Below the pieces are notes generated by a model. It was not told where the DNA came from, did no database searches, and saw nothing but the letters and a program-made list of their open reading frames with translations. The translations under genes were made by a program, and so were the position numbers. From Globisporangium splendens (taxonomy: Eukaryota > Oomycota > Peronosporomycetes > Pythiales > Pythiaceae), in assembly GCA_006386115.1 (NCBI GenBank), contig VFIW01000018.1, positions 434,001-498,000 on the forward strand: a stretch of 64,000 nucleotides of DNA. Direction: 5' to 3'. Below, in pieces: positions 54,882 through 64,000 of this stretch. Numbering within the stretch: position 1 is the first letter of the stretch; the number at the start of each line of letters is the position of its first letter.

Positions 54882-56450
54882 CTAAGAATCCTTAGTCGAG
54901 ACTTGGAGACTTGCGGTTCGCGACTGCTTCGATTCGAGCATTTGTCGCACTCGCGTGGCAACATTCGCCATCACATCCTTGCTAGCGATGCTTCCAACGT
55001 GTTCGATGCTTGTCGTGAACGCATCGAAGAGCTGCTGCGCCGCGTGGTGTTCGTATTTGTGCATCAGTGAGAAATTGAGCTTGTCCGTCGACGCAACGAA
55101 CATAATCGCCGCTATGCCGAGATGAGGCAGCGAGTTGTACACATGGACGCTGTCGACAACCACGTCCACGGGTTGTAGCGCTGCTGTTTGGACTGAGTGC
55201 GCGGTCTGGTAGGGATATTTGCCGAGACTCGAGATGTTCACGTCGGATGAAATCGACTGAGGTACTGGCAAATCGTCGAAGAACTCGGGCTTGGCTCGTT
55301 CGTGCACGTTTTCATCTAGGAAGAGCATCGAGAACAGCATAACCAGGTTCTTCACTAGCTTCTCAACGTCTTGCTTTGCTTGCCGAGCAAAGTCCCAAAA
55401 CGTGACGGTGTTCATGCAAACGCCTTCTTTGGAAATCCTTTCGATCGCATTAGTCGCCATGTACGCACCGACTTCTCCTTCGAGGGACGGGTTCTCAATG
55501 CGCCTGCGCATGCTGACATCAAACTCGGCAGTCAGCTTGAATGGGCTCTCTCCGCCTTCACGGTCCCTCTCCGCGGAGAGATAGTATGCGATGACGACGC
55601 CTGCGACCATCGCGCCGAAGAACGTCACGTTCTCTTCCTTGCATCGCGCCAGTGCCTTCTGCATGTTTTCTGGCGTGCCCTGCGCGAAAAGCGCCGAGCT
55701 GCTGTTGACATTCGGTGGGATCTTGAAGTCCACCCGGTCCGAGCGCAACGGGATCACTGGTGTAAATTGCTGGAGATCGCTTTGACAACTCGCTTTTCCG
55801 AATAATTTCACGAGCTGAACGCTCCAAAAGCGTCGCCACCACCCGAGCGATTCACGCCATATCTCGTAGAGTGGCGGACTCACAGGACGCTCCTCTTGAC
55901 TGGAGAAGAATCCAACCTCTCCTTGCTGATTCGGAGAATGCCGTGAAAGCGCCGACGCCAATGTCATGACATCGTTGAGTACGATCATGCCGGACATCCC
56001 GTCGGACATGTAATGATCCGAAAACAGCATCAGACGCACATAGTGCTTCGACGGGACGTGCCAAATGCGCACATAGTACGGGAACATCGCGCACCGATCA
56101 AACGGAATGTTGCATTCGTTCTCAACAAACTAGATCCAATTGTCGCCCTCGTCCTCGCATTCTCGGATGTCCAGTAGATGCTGAGTTTGCAGCGTTTCCA
56201 TCGCGATCGGCGCATGGATTTCGGCCATTGCAAACTCGTGTCTTAGCTGCTTTGCACGCATCCGCGGGTGCTTGTTGAAGGTGTGTATCACTGCCGTGGG
56301 GAAGCATTCGAGAAGCGCAGACAGTGCTCCATTACTTTTGCTCCGGAGCACCATGATATGCGCGATCTTGGCGCTGCCATCACTGGCCAGTGTCATGAAC
56401 CGCTCGTACCCGCGCAAGGGCACTGTCTTCGTACATTTCGACGCCGCCAT
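54882..56450 (-). pseudogene. HxxxDG acyltransferase paralogue with one in-frame TAG
   Basis: The reading frame from ATG 56450 to the stop at 54882 (523 codons) is open except for TAG at 56130-56132, after GDNWI and before FVENECNIPFDR. It aligns throughout with the intact paralogue: PLRGYERFMTLA, NKHPRMRAKQLR, catalytic HYMSDG near residue 148, FTPVIPLRSDR, VGAYMATNAI, SISSDVNISSLGKYPY. At the TAG the intact gene reads Lys-Tyr-Ala-Glu, so a Lys or similar codon was probably lost. Everything else looks under constraint, so the stop is recent, a sequencing error, or read through. Confidence 0.8.
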
Positions 56451-56876
56451 GACAGTCTGAATGATGTGGTCTTCTCTTGTGAGAGATGGGTGGTGAAGAA
56501 CGTCAAGAAAGTAGTGCCTCCTCGAGCGCAGCCCTACGATTCTTTCTATCAAATGTTATTATTGATGGCGACTGGGAAAAGCTGTGTTTCTCCAAGTGAT
56601 CAATTTGCATTGCTGCCGCTGGAATCGCAAGATATCCACCTCATCTTTCAAATGGAACTGCCTCGCCCTCGCCTGCAAACAAACAGCGATATACTATTTT
56701 CCGAGAATTCGACCCAAAGGCGATTTATGATTCACGTTCTTTATCGGATTCAAAGAAGAGCTTGTTTCTTCTTTGGAGTTGTCGCAAAGCCAACAAGACG
56801 CAACATCGTGAGGATGCTTGCGAGCGCCAACGGCTCAGTCCGTGCAACCTGATATTCACCACGCTGCTCCTCAGCC
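56451..56876. other. Intergenic, nothing recognised
   Basis: Upstream flank of the acyltransferase paralogue and downstream flank of the dCTP pyrophosphatase gene. A plus-strand open frame (56268-56852) mainly shadows the acyltransferase. Confidence 0.45.
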
Positions 56877-58358
56877 TCAACTGAGCTTGAACTGTTTGTA
56901 CTCGTTGTATTTCTTTGACGATCCCTTCACGAGCTCAGCCGGGTACTTTTTCGCATTCTTGGTCATCTTGTCCTTGACAGCGATTGGCAGGTCCACCGCG
57001 CATTTGTCTGCAGTAGATATCATAATAATCGTATGCAAAGCTAGTTTGGCATCACAAAAGTTACTAGAATCGTGCTACGTACTCGCAAGTTGCACGAGGT
57101 ACAGCAGCACATCACTCAACTCCTCCCCCAAGTGCACTTTTTCGTCTTGCGACCAATCTGGAGGTGGGAAACAAGTTCAAAAAGATTAGTCCCCATCCTA
57201 TAGCCGCTCTCTCATGTCGCCAGCGAAAGGCACTGGGGTACGATGGACGTTCGCATACCTGCCACAGCGGTGTGATCGCCCTTCCACTGAAAAATCTCAC
57301 AAAGCTCACCAACTTCGCCCGTCAGCGCGAGAAGAAGGTTGCGTGGCGTCAAGTTCTGAAGATGGAGCAATGCCCAACGAGTGTGGCTGAGCAAAACATC
57401 TATGTCCAGCAGCATAACGCCATAATCACAACGTGGAAATGCAAGTCAGCTGTACGTACAGGATTCCAGCCGCGCTCGTCCGCGAAATGCGCGGTCTTCT
57501 TGCGAACCAATTCCAGAGTCGTCGTCGGCTCAAAGCAAAACGTGGACTGCAGCTCCTGTGATGTGGTGGGGATCGATGGCTCCTCCCACGTCTTCGGGAC
57601 TTGAAGATGCGCGCTTGGAGGGTACTTGAGCGCATTCTTGATCGTCTTTTCGTGGACAACAGTGGGGAGATCCACTTTGCATTTATCTGGCGCATAGTTG
57701 CACGCCACACATTGGCACACACGCTGGTGAGTATCGCATCTCATGCTCACAGTATTCGTGTGCTGATGTTTCTTACCTGCAAGGCGCACCAGATACAAGA
57801 GCACATCGCTCAGCTCTTCTCCCAGATGCACTCGGTCCTCTTGGTTCCAGTCTATAGACACGCATGACATTTTTTGAGTTCAGTTCTTCTTTGTCCCACA
57901 CTCACAGGAGTTACGTTGATATTGCGAATGAAGAGCAGCAATGCAACTTCATACCTTTGACCAGCATGCCGTCGTGCTTCCACTGGAAGATCTCGCAGAG
58001 CTCGCCAAGTTCGCCCGTGAGCGCAAGCACCAGGTTCCGAGGCGTGTGGTACTATAATAGTATGTAGATTGTTAGCTTCCAAAGCAGTGTTAGCAGTTGA
58101 TGGATGCACACGTAGACCACTTGCTTCGTTCCAATCGCGCTCATCCGCGAACTGCGCCATCATCTGGCGGATCGCCTCCAGCGTCGTCGTGGCTTCAAAC
58201 TGGAACGACTGGATGGGTTGATCCTCGTCCACGAGCAGTGAGGATGCATCGCCAGTCGAGTGCTCCGAGCCACCAGCATGAGGCAGGCGGGTAGCAGCTG
58301 CTGTAGGAGCAGTGGCTCCGTCTACTGTTGCGCTGGGTGTCGATATCGTCGCATCCAT
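56877..58358 (-). CDS. Two-domain dCTP pyrophosphatase (DCTPP1/MazG-like), multi-exon
   Basis: Starts at ATG 58358 and stops at 56877-56879, with GT-AG introns read by eye. Each half is a complete DCTPP1-type all-alpha NTP pyrophosphatase. Domain 1 has TTTLEAIRQMMAQFADERDW, TPRNLVLALTGELGELCEIF, GEELSDVLLYLVRLAGK and KVDLPTVVHEKTIKNALKYP. Domain 2 has TTTLELVRKKTAHFADERGW, TPRNLLLALTGEVGELCEIF, GEELSDVLLYLV and AVDLPIAVKDKMTKNAKKYP. Both keep the metal-binding GExxE and EExxD Glu/Asp motifs. One exon (about 57725-57460) carries the end of domain 1 and the start of domain 2, so they are one protein. The enzyme hydrolyses dCTP and modified dCTP to dCMP and PPi, sanitising the nucleotide pool. 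An Ala/Thr-rich leader of about 60 residues precedes domain 1. Confidence 0.85.
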
Positions 58359-58975
58359 TGTGCTGGCGTCCGCAATGCGCTCAGAACCTGGAATCTCCAA
58401 TTGTGTGTGTCAAAAAAAGCAAAACGATTGCGGCTCGCGATTGCATGCAACTCAACGAGCCGGCTCGGCTCGTGGACTAGTCGAGCAATCACATAAACCA
58501 GTACATTGAGGTTTCTCGGATCTTTGATTCAAACGTTGCATGGATCTGTCGATGATGGTCGTTGTGAATCGTAACGATGGACACAACCCGGCATACTATC
58601 AACTGTATTTAGTGTCTCGACAGTGGAGGGATTCTCATAGGATTCTTTGCACTATCTGGGTGTGCATATACGAACCGAGACGGCATTGTTTCTCTCAATG
58701 GGGGTGAGCATTCACGAAGTATTGGTAAGCGAATAATGCCGTGCTTCTGACATTCTGAGCGAGCCACGCGAGGGTTTGCTTCGGTTTTGACTCACATTCT
58801 GAGCGACTTGTTTCAAAATGTTTGAGGAGTGAACTCTGAACTCCAAAACTAGGGGCATTTGTGCAGTTCTCTTTCTGAGACGCCCTCCCGTGTAGAATAA
58901 TGCTTGTCAAATATGCAATATCAGAAGTTTTCCCCATTTGTCAGCAAATCAACCAGACACGGGTGCATCAGGTAG
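58359..58975. other. Divergent intergenic region
   Basis: Between the minus-strand dCTP pyrophosphatase and the plus-strand hexose-6-phosphate dehydrogenase; likely holds both promoters. No gene is seen. Confidence 0.5.
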
Positions 58976-61009
58976 ATGACAACACACATGCCTCCACGAC
59001 CGCTGCTTCTTCTCCTCGTGCTGCTCTGGGCAGCAGCAGCGCCTTCTGCGTCGTCTCCTCACGCTCAACACTCCAGCGCAGACGTGCTGGCGCCGCCACC
59101 ATCAGCAGAGACCCACGTGGTGCGCGTCGTGGTGCTCGGTGCGACGGGCAACCTGGCCGCCAAGTACCTCTGGGTGGCGAGCTTCCGGCTCGCGCTGGAG
59201 GCCTTCGAGCGCCGTGGCCACGAGTACCAGTTCATCGCTGCCGCGTCGGATACGCAGGTGCGGGGGGATCAATGGAAGCACGCGTTCTTCTCGAATACTA
59301 CGACATTCCTGAGTCGCGTGTGTGGATCTACGAGCTCTGCTGGTGATGATAGACCCAAGTACGAGGCGTGCGTGGCATTTTTCCATACGCGATTTGTACC
59401 GAGTGTCCGATACGCTCGGCTACGTGAAGAGAGCCATTACCAGGAGCTCATGTCGCTCTTTACATCAGAAGAGAGCGCATGGGGTTCGAATAAAGTAGAG
59501 ATTGGTCGGATCGTGTACCTGGCGATTCCCCCGCAGTTCTTTGCTCAGGTACGTCCTTTTGTAAGCGCTAACACCAGAGAAAAGTATAGATGGAAGTGCT
59601 GACTAGTCCTTTCGATCTCCCGTTGGCTCTCGTTTGCTGAAGAGTTGTGGGCTCGTTCACAGGTATTTGCGACCGAGTGCTGCCTCACTTGGGGCTTCTT
59701 CGCCGCCGTACCTGCGCGTTATCATTGAGAAGCCCTTTGGCACCGACTTCGACTCGGCGTTGGCGCTGAAAGCGCAGTTGAACAATATACTAAAGGTTCG
59801 TCATACTGAATCTAAAACTTCACGCTGAATCGTGCCAGTGCCATCTCACGTCTGACAATGTAGGAAGACGAGATATACCTGATCGATCATTATGCCGGAA
59901 AAGCAGCCGTGCACGCCTTCCGTGACTACCTTGAGCGGAACCACCGACGACTTTCTCCGAAATGGAATGCCAACCACGTTGCTGGCATGGAGTTGCGCAT
60001 GACGGAGACAGAAAGCTGCGAGGGGCGGATTCGGTATTTCCACACCACTGGAATTGTTCGCGACATCATGGTCAACCACTTACAGCTCCTCTTAGGCTTC
60101 GCGGTAGCACCTTCGTTTCAAGACGATACGGTACTCCAAAGTGAGCAGGCTGAGAAGGACGAACCCCAGGCCGTCAATATCGATACGCGTCATCGATTAG
60201 AGTTCATTGAGTCACTGCAGCAGGAGCCGTCAAGTACCTTGTGGCTTGGACAATACGACACGTACGCTGCTCATTACAGACAAGAGATGGGGGACGAAGT
60301 GGTCTCTGAAGTTCAAGAAGGAGTATCCTCTAAGCTTGGCGGTGTGTTTGCACCAACCGCGGCTCGCGTTGAGTTGCAGAGCACCTTGCGCCACTGGCAT
60401 GGCACAAAGTTTGTCCTGTCGGCTGCAAAGGCGACCCACGAGCGTTGTCTCGACATCCGAATAGCGTTCTACTCCTCTCAGCTGAGCGAAGGTGACAACG
60501 AGGTTTCCGAGTCTAACGATCCTGCCTCATTGTGCGAGCTGCTAGTGACCATCCAGACCCACAAGAACGACGACCATCGAAAAAGTCAGCGAATCGAATG
60601 GACATGCGACTTCCTCGATGGTTTAGAAGCGCCTATCGGTTGGGAATATGTGACCGACGATCCACTGCGGCGCTTCATGACGCCAAAGCGATTCTCGAGC
60701 AATCAGGCTCAAGTCTGGGACCTCGGCAACGAGATCACTGCGTACGACACCTTGCTTCATGAAGCAGCGCTGGGGAATCAGCGCCATTTTGCAAGTATGG
60801 AGGAGACCCTGGCGTCCTGGACGGTATGGACACCTGTTGTGCAGCAAGCCCAAGGCATCAACGTGGAGGCATCGCCACATCTGCCTGCTTCCGTCATGAT
60901 TTACCCCGCAGGGAGCGCGTCGTGGGACATGTCTGCGCAGGAAAACCTCAAGGATGCGATGGCGCCATCGCCATCGCCACCTCCACTAGTTTCCAAGGAC
61001 GAATTATAG
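58976..61009 (+). CDS. ER-type hexose-6-phosphate dehydrogenase / G6PD-like, three exons
   Basis: Exons 58976-59548, 59643-59795 and 59864-61009 join in phase 0 to 623 residues. A signal peptide (Leu-rich, residues 5-26) indicates secretion or the ER lumen, as in H6PD rather than cytosolic G6PD. Motifs are the nucleotide-binding VVVLGATGNLAAKYLW near 53 (usual GDLA is GNLA), IIEKPFGTDF near 217, the substrate site YLIDHYAGKAAV near 246 (canonical RIDHYLGKE changed except for the catalytic His) and MVNHLQLL near 311. It would oxidise hexose-6-phosphate to make NADPH in the lumen. The 6-phosphogluconolactonase domain of animal H6PD is absent. The altered site residues leave activity uncertain. 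It converges on the LicD gene with 82 bp between stops. Confidence 0.82.
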
Positions 61010-61091
61010 AAAGTAGTCGAATTCAAAAAAGTCTATCAAATCGTCTATTGTGTGGGTTTAAATTCTCTCCTACGTGAGAACACGCCCCGTG

Positions 61092-61970
61092 CTACCAGAA
61101 ATCGGGTTCTAAGAAGTCGTCGCCGTAGAGGTGCGTGAGGTATTGCACGATTCGCGCGGGGCAGTTCACTTCGAACGTCTCGAACGTACACTTCTTGAGC
61201 GGGAAGACCCAGTCTTTCGGGATCAAAAAGCGCTTGACATCCATGCGGATCGGCTCCACCGACTCCAGCGCAGCATCGCCCTCTTGCACACCCTTCTCTC
61301 TTCCATCGACAGGCATCATTCGTGGCGGCATGGACGTCACAGTGATCGTCGCGCAGTGCTGGCAGGTATCCCACACCTGGTGCGGCCGCGTGCCCAGCAG
61401 CTTCTGGTCCGGGTCGTCCGTGTTCTCGAACTCGAGGAACTCGAAAATGTCAATGTAGAAGCCGTACTTTGTCTCGACCCAGCGCGCCGGGATCGCGTCC
61501 ACGCGGTCGCCCTGTGGGTAGTACTTGCTGTGCAGCATGTTGAGCTCGTAGCCGTCGGGCAGCTCGATGTTGGTCGTGCGCAGCTTCTCGAGCCCTTCGC
61601 TGAGCACACCGACGTCACCGTCGACGTCCCACGAAATCACGCCGCCCGTGCGATACTGGCCCAGCAGCGTGCCGCTGTCGATCCAGTACGGGACCGCGAT
61701 GGTGTCGAACACGGTCTTGAGCTCGAAGAGCAGGTCCTCGAGCGCCGCTATGCGCTGCGTGGGTGTCACGCACTCGCCGTCGCGCACGAAGCGCGCGTCG
61801 CGGTGCCGGTCCGAGAGGCATCGGCGCACGTTGGCAGACGACTGGCGCCGCAGCAGCGGGTCCTGCGCCTTGCCCTCGCCGCTGGGTGCGTGCAGCAGGA
61901 AGTACCCAAATGCCAGCAGCTCCACAGCCACGAGCGCCGCGATCCAGAGCGTTCGCTGCGCGAGCTTCAT
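61092..61970 (-). CDS. LicD-family transferase, type II membrane protein
   Basis: 292 residues from ATG 61970. An N-terminal signal-anchor (residues about 8-28, LWIAALVAVELLAFGYFLL) suggests Golgi or ER placement. The LicD/fukutin-type nucleotidyltransferase core follows: YWIDSGTLLGQYRTGG near 94, the metal-binding DVDGDVGVL near 114 and YGFYIDIFEFLEF near 165. A Cys pair (DTCQHC) and a C-terminal LTHLYGDDFLEPDFW complete it. LicD proteins transfer phosphocholine; fukutin-family relatives transfer ribitol-phosphate to glycans. The donor and acceptor here are unknown. Length and motif spacing are normal. Confidence 0.82.
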   Translation of the reverse strand: MKLAQRTLWIAALVAVELLAFGYFLLHAPSGEGKAQDPLLRRQSSANVRRCLSDRHRDARFVRDGECVTPTQRIAALEDLLFELKTVFDTIAVPYWIDSGTLLGQYRTGGVISWDVDGDVGVLSEGLEKLRTTNIELPDGYELNMLHSKYYPQGDRVDAIPARWVETKYGFYIDIFEFLEFENTDDPDQKLLGTRPHQVWDTCQHCATITVTSMPPRMMPVDGREKGVQEGDAALESVEPIRMDVKRFLIPKDWVFPLKKCTFETFEVNCPARIVQYLTHLYGDDFLEPDFW

Positions 61971-63044
61971 TTTCTTGCTGATGCGGTTGAGATTAAAATC
62001 TGAAGTCGTGGTAATGTGGCTGTTTGCTGTGCAGTGTTGTCAATGGCTATTACCTTCTGAAAAGGAGTATTTACGATAAATAGTGTTATTATGCCTACTA
62101 AAAGGTCAACAATATATATATCATAGCGTGTAGTGGTTTAAAAGGGCTTTTAGTAATGATAGAGGGAAGAGACGGGAGGAAACAGTAACTAACGATTTCG
62201 GTTTGACGTTTAGATGGCTGATGGGAGGTGACGGGAAGGTTGCTTGAACAAAAGAGTGGGACGAATGTCGCATGAGCAGAACAGAACCGAAAGGTTGCTC
62301 GAGCGAGATGTTGTCGCAAGGGATGCCTTCAGACAACATGTACTTCTGCAATATTGTGCCCCCTCTTCCACTATTGTGCGAGGATACGTGTCAGTACCGA
62401 ACGGGTCACAGTATGCGTTGTGTGTTTTTGTTGCAAGCAACGCGCTCCTCACCTTTTCAGCGATGACCAGCTACATCAATATAAGGTCGCAATTGCTCAG
62501 TGCGCATACACGCTTGCTATTTGCTTGCATGCGGGTTGCTTGGTGCTTAGCTTGATGAACTGTAGCATACTTCATGCGATAAGTTTACTCCCTCATATTC
62601 TCTATGCGGTGATGACATCAGTGCGGCGGTCGTTATGAACCATCGCACCACTTTGATAACCCAAAACACCTCACAATCGAGGCTTTAAGGTTTTATCCTC
62701 CTGCACACACCGCGCAGCCAACTACTTCTGCTAAACCATCTCACATACTATATCTGTTAGCATGGCTGTATCAACTAATAAATCTCGCAAGAAACCTATT
62801 TTACTGTTACATGCTGGTCGCATCGATTGAAGCATCCTCATCTCATGAAATTTGCAAGATCCTTCGCGAAAGGTTTTGGACTACTGAGTTTAGGTTTCCA
62901 TGCAAGGTTTTATTCCGCTTGTTTCCTTTATTCCTGACCTGCGCTTGCTGCATTCTTGTCGTTGGCGCCTTTGCGCACGTGGTCAATAGAACCCTCGGAA
63001 CCCTCACTTCCGCACCCGCAGCCACCAGATCAATAGACAAGACC
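61971..63044. other. Divergent intergenic region
   Basis: Separates LicD (-) from cytochrome b5 (+). The in-frame extension of cytochrome b5 back to 62811 looks like leader sequence. No other gene is supported. Confidence 0.5.
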
Positions 63045-63491
63045 ATGGCCGACCAGACGACTGCCGCTGCCGCCGCCACCGCCACAGAGCCGCAGCTCAA
63101 GGAGTTCACGCTGGACGAGGTCGCGGCGCACAACACGGCCGAGGACTGCTGGATGATCATCGGCGAGGAGGGCGAGCGCAAGGTGTACGATGTGACCGCG
63201 TTCCTGGACGACCACCCAGGCGGTCCGGAGATCATGGTCGACCTCGCGGGCCAGGACGCCACCGCCGAGTTCGAGGACATCGGCCACTCGAACGACGCGC
63301 GCGCGCAGCTCGTGTCGTTGCTCGTGGGCAAGGTCAAGGGTGACGTGAAGAAGGAGAAGAAGGTCGAGACGACCGGCAAGACCGTGAACGGCCGCAAGGA
63401 CGTGTCGGGCAACAACGGACCGCTCTTCCTGGTGCTCGCGGGTGTCGTCGGAGTCGTGGCGCTCTTCCTCCAGTTCGGAACCGCGCAATAA
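63045..63491 (+). CDS. Cytochrome b5, tail-anchored
   Basis: 148 residues from ATG 63045 (MADQTTAAAA), preferred over an upstream in-frame ATG at 62811 because cytochrome b5 proteins start shortly before the heme domain. Core motifs are FTLDEVAAHNTAEDCWMII, VYDVTAFLDDHPGGPEIM (heme-ligand His in HPGG, about residue 57) and EDIGHSNDAR (second heme His, about residue 81). A charged Lys/Glu linker precedes a C-terminal hydrophobic helix (residues about 125-144, LFLVLAGVVGVVALFLQF) that anchors it in the ER membrane. It would donate electrons to fatty-acid desaturases, sterol enzymes and P450s. Confidence 0.93.
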   Translation: MADQTTAAAAATATEPQLKEFTLDEVAAHNTAEDCWMIIGEEGERKVYDVTAFLDDHPGGPEIMVDLAGQDATAEFEDIGHSNDARAQLVSLLVGKVKGDVKKEKKVETTGKTVNGRKDVSGNNGPLFLVLAGVVGVVALFLQFGTAQ

Positions 63492-64000
63492 GTCTATTGC
63501 ACAGCATAATTTACGACACAACACAGCACATACACACACACTAGCAGCAGAGCCAAGCGCGTGTCGTTGGGTTTGGAGGTCGCTAGACATGGATTTTTCT
63601 GCACGGCGACAATAAATAGCGATCTGCGTGCAGAAAGAGAACGAAGTGAGGCGTGAAGACACGAAAAGAAGAAGAAACAGAAGGAAGCAGCATGGGGAAG
63701 AGAGCATGAAGAAGCGACGAGCAGCATTCAGGTTTGATGATGCACTGGTCACGTTCGATCTCTTTTATATATATATATTTTGGAAATGAATGTTTTCCAT
63801 CGAATGCTTTTATGTTAAAGAGCGCATGGCTCGTGCATATTGGATGACTGTGCTCATCTCGTTCTCTTTAACAGATTGAACACTTTCCATTGCGGTTCAC
63901 TTGGCGGTGCACCCCAGGAGTCTTGCAGCGAAGCACGAGTATTGCACCATGGCCTCAAGACATATAGCATCGTCGTGCATGGCATTCGAGTGGAGAGTGC
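63492..64000. other. 3' flank of cytochrome b5, no gene recognised
   Basis: Contains a (TA)n tract at 63764-63777; otherwise non-coding in appearance to the window end. Confidence 0.5.

Noticed and set aside
61131..62003. 290-codon plus-strand frame opposite LicD
   Set aside because: Antisense shadow of a GC-rich gene; low-complexity Arg/Val/Leu product.

Overview
The window looks like nuclear DNA of an oomycete (Peronosporomycetes). The evidence is a roughly balanced base composition, compact genes with short GT-AG introns (about 55 to 200 bp), and a gene mix typical of that group: a secreted temptin-like protein, a PH/EDR2_C lipid-binding protein, a tandem dCTP-pyrophosphatase, an ER-type hexose-6-phosphate dehydrogenase, LicD, cytochrome b5, and multi-pass membrane proteins of unknown function. 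There are also several copies of a LINE with an archaeal-type RNase H. Genus cannot be fixed from sequence alone. No rRNA, tRNA or CRISPR array was recognised.

Layout. 1-7.6 kb: the 3'-broken end of a guanine deaminase gene, then a very large GTPase / Cys-rich / vWA / RING gene that is split by two compensating frame slips. 8.5-12.5 kb: 5'-truncated LINE copy A, flanked by a perfect 15-bp target-site duplication (TSD), next to a decayed ankyrin-repeat gene and a decayed membrane-protein gene. 15-29 kb is the best-preserved genic stretch: uridine phosphorylase (-), temptin-like secreted protein (-), thiamin pyrophosphokinase (+), an interrupted coiled-coil gene (-), and a multi-exon PH + EDR2_C gene (-). 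29.6-35.9 kb: one intact copy of an oomycete membrane-protein family, a near-identical inverted partial copy 4.3 kb away, an N-terminal fragment, and a UPF0739-like gene between them.

36-53 kb is dominated by LINEs of one family. Copy B is apparently full length (6.8 kb, 13-bp TSD). Copy C is 5'-truncated with an 18-bp TSD. Copy D is flanked by an unusually long 182/194-bp direct repeat and is itself interrupted by an antisense copy of the same family with a 15-bp TSD. Removing the LINEs shows a tandem duplication of a two-gene unit, an HxxxDG acyltransferase followed by the multi-pass membrane protein. In one unit (47.5 to 34.3 kb) both genes are open. In the other (56.4 to 53.4 kb) both are broken.

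56.9-64 kb returns to ordinary genes: a two-domain dCTP pyrophosphatase (-), hexose-6-phosphate dehydrogenase-like (+, three exons), a LicD-type transferase (-) and tail-anchored cytochrome b5 (+). Splice sites and starts were read by eye; family names rest on remembered motifs, not database searches.
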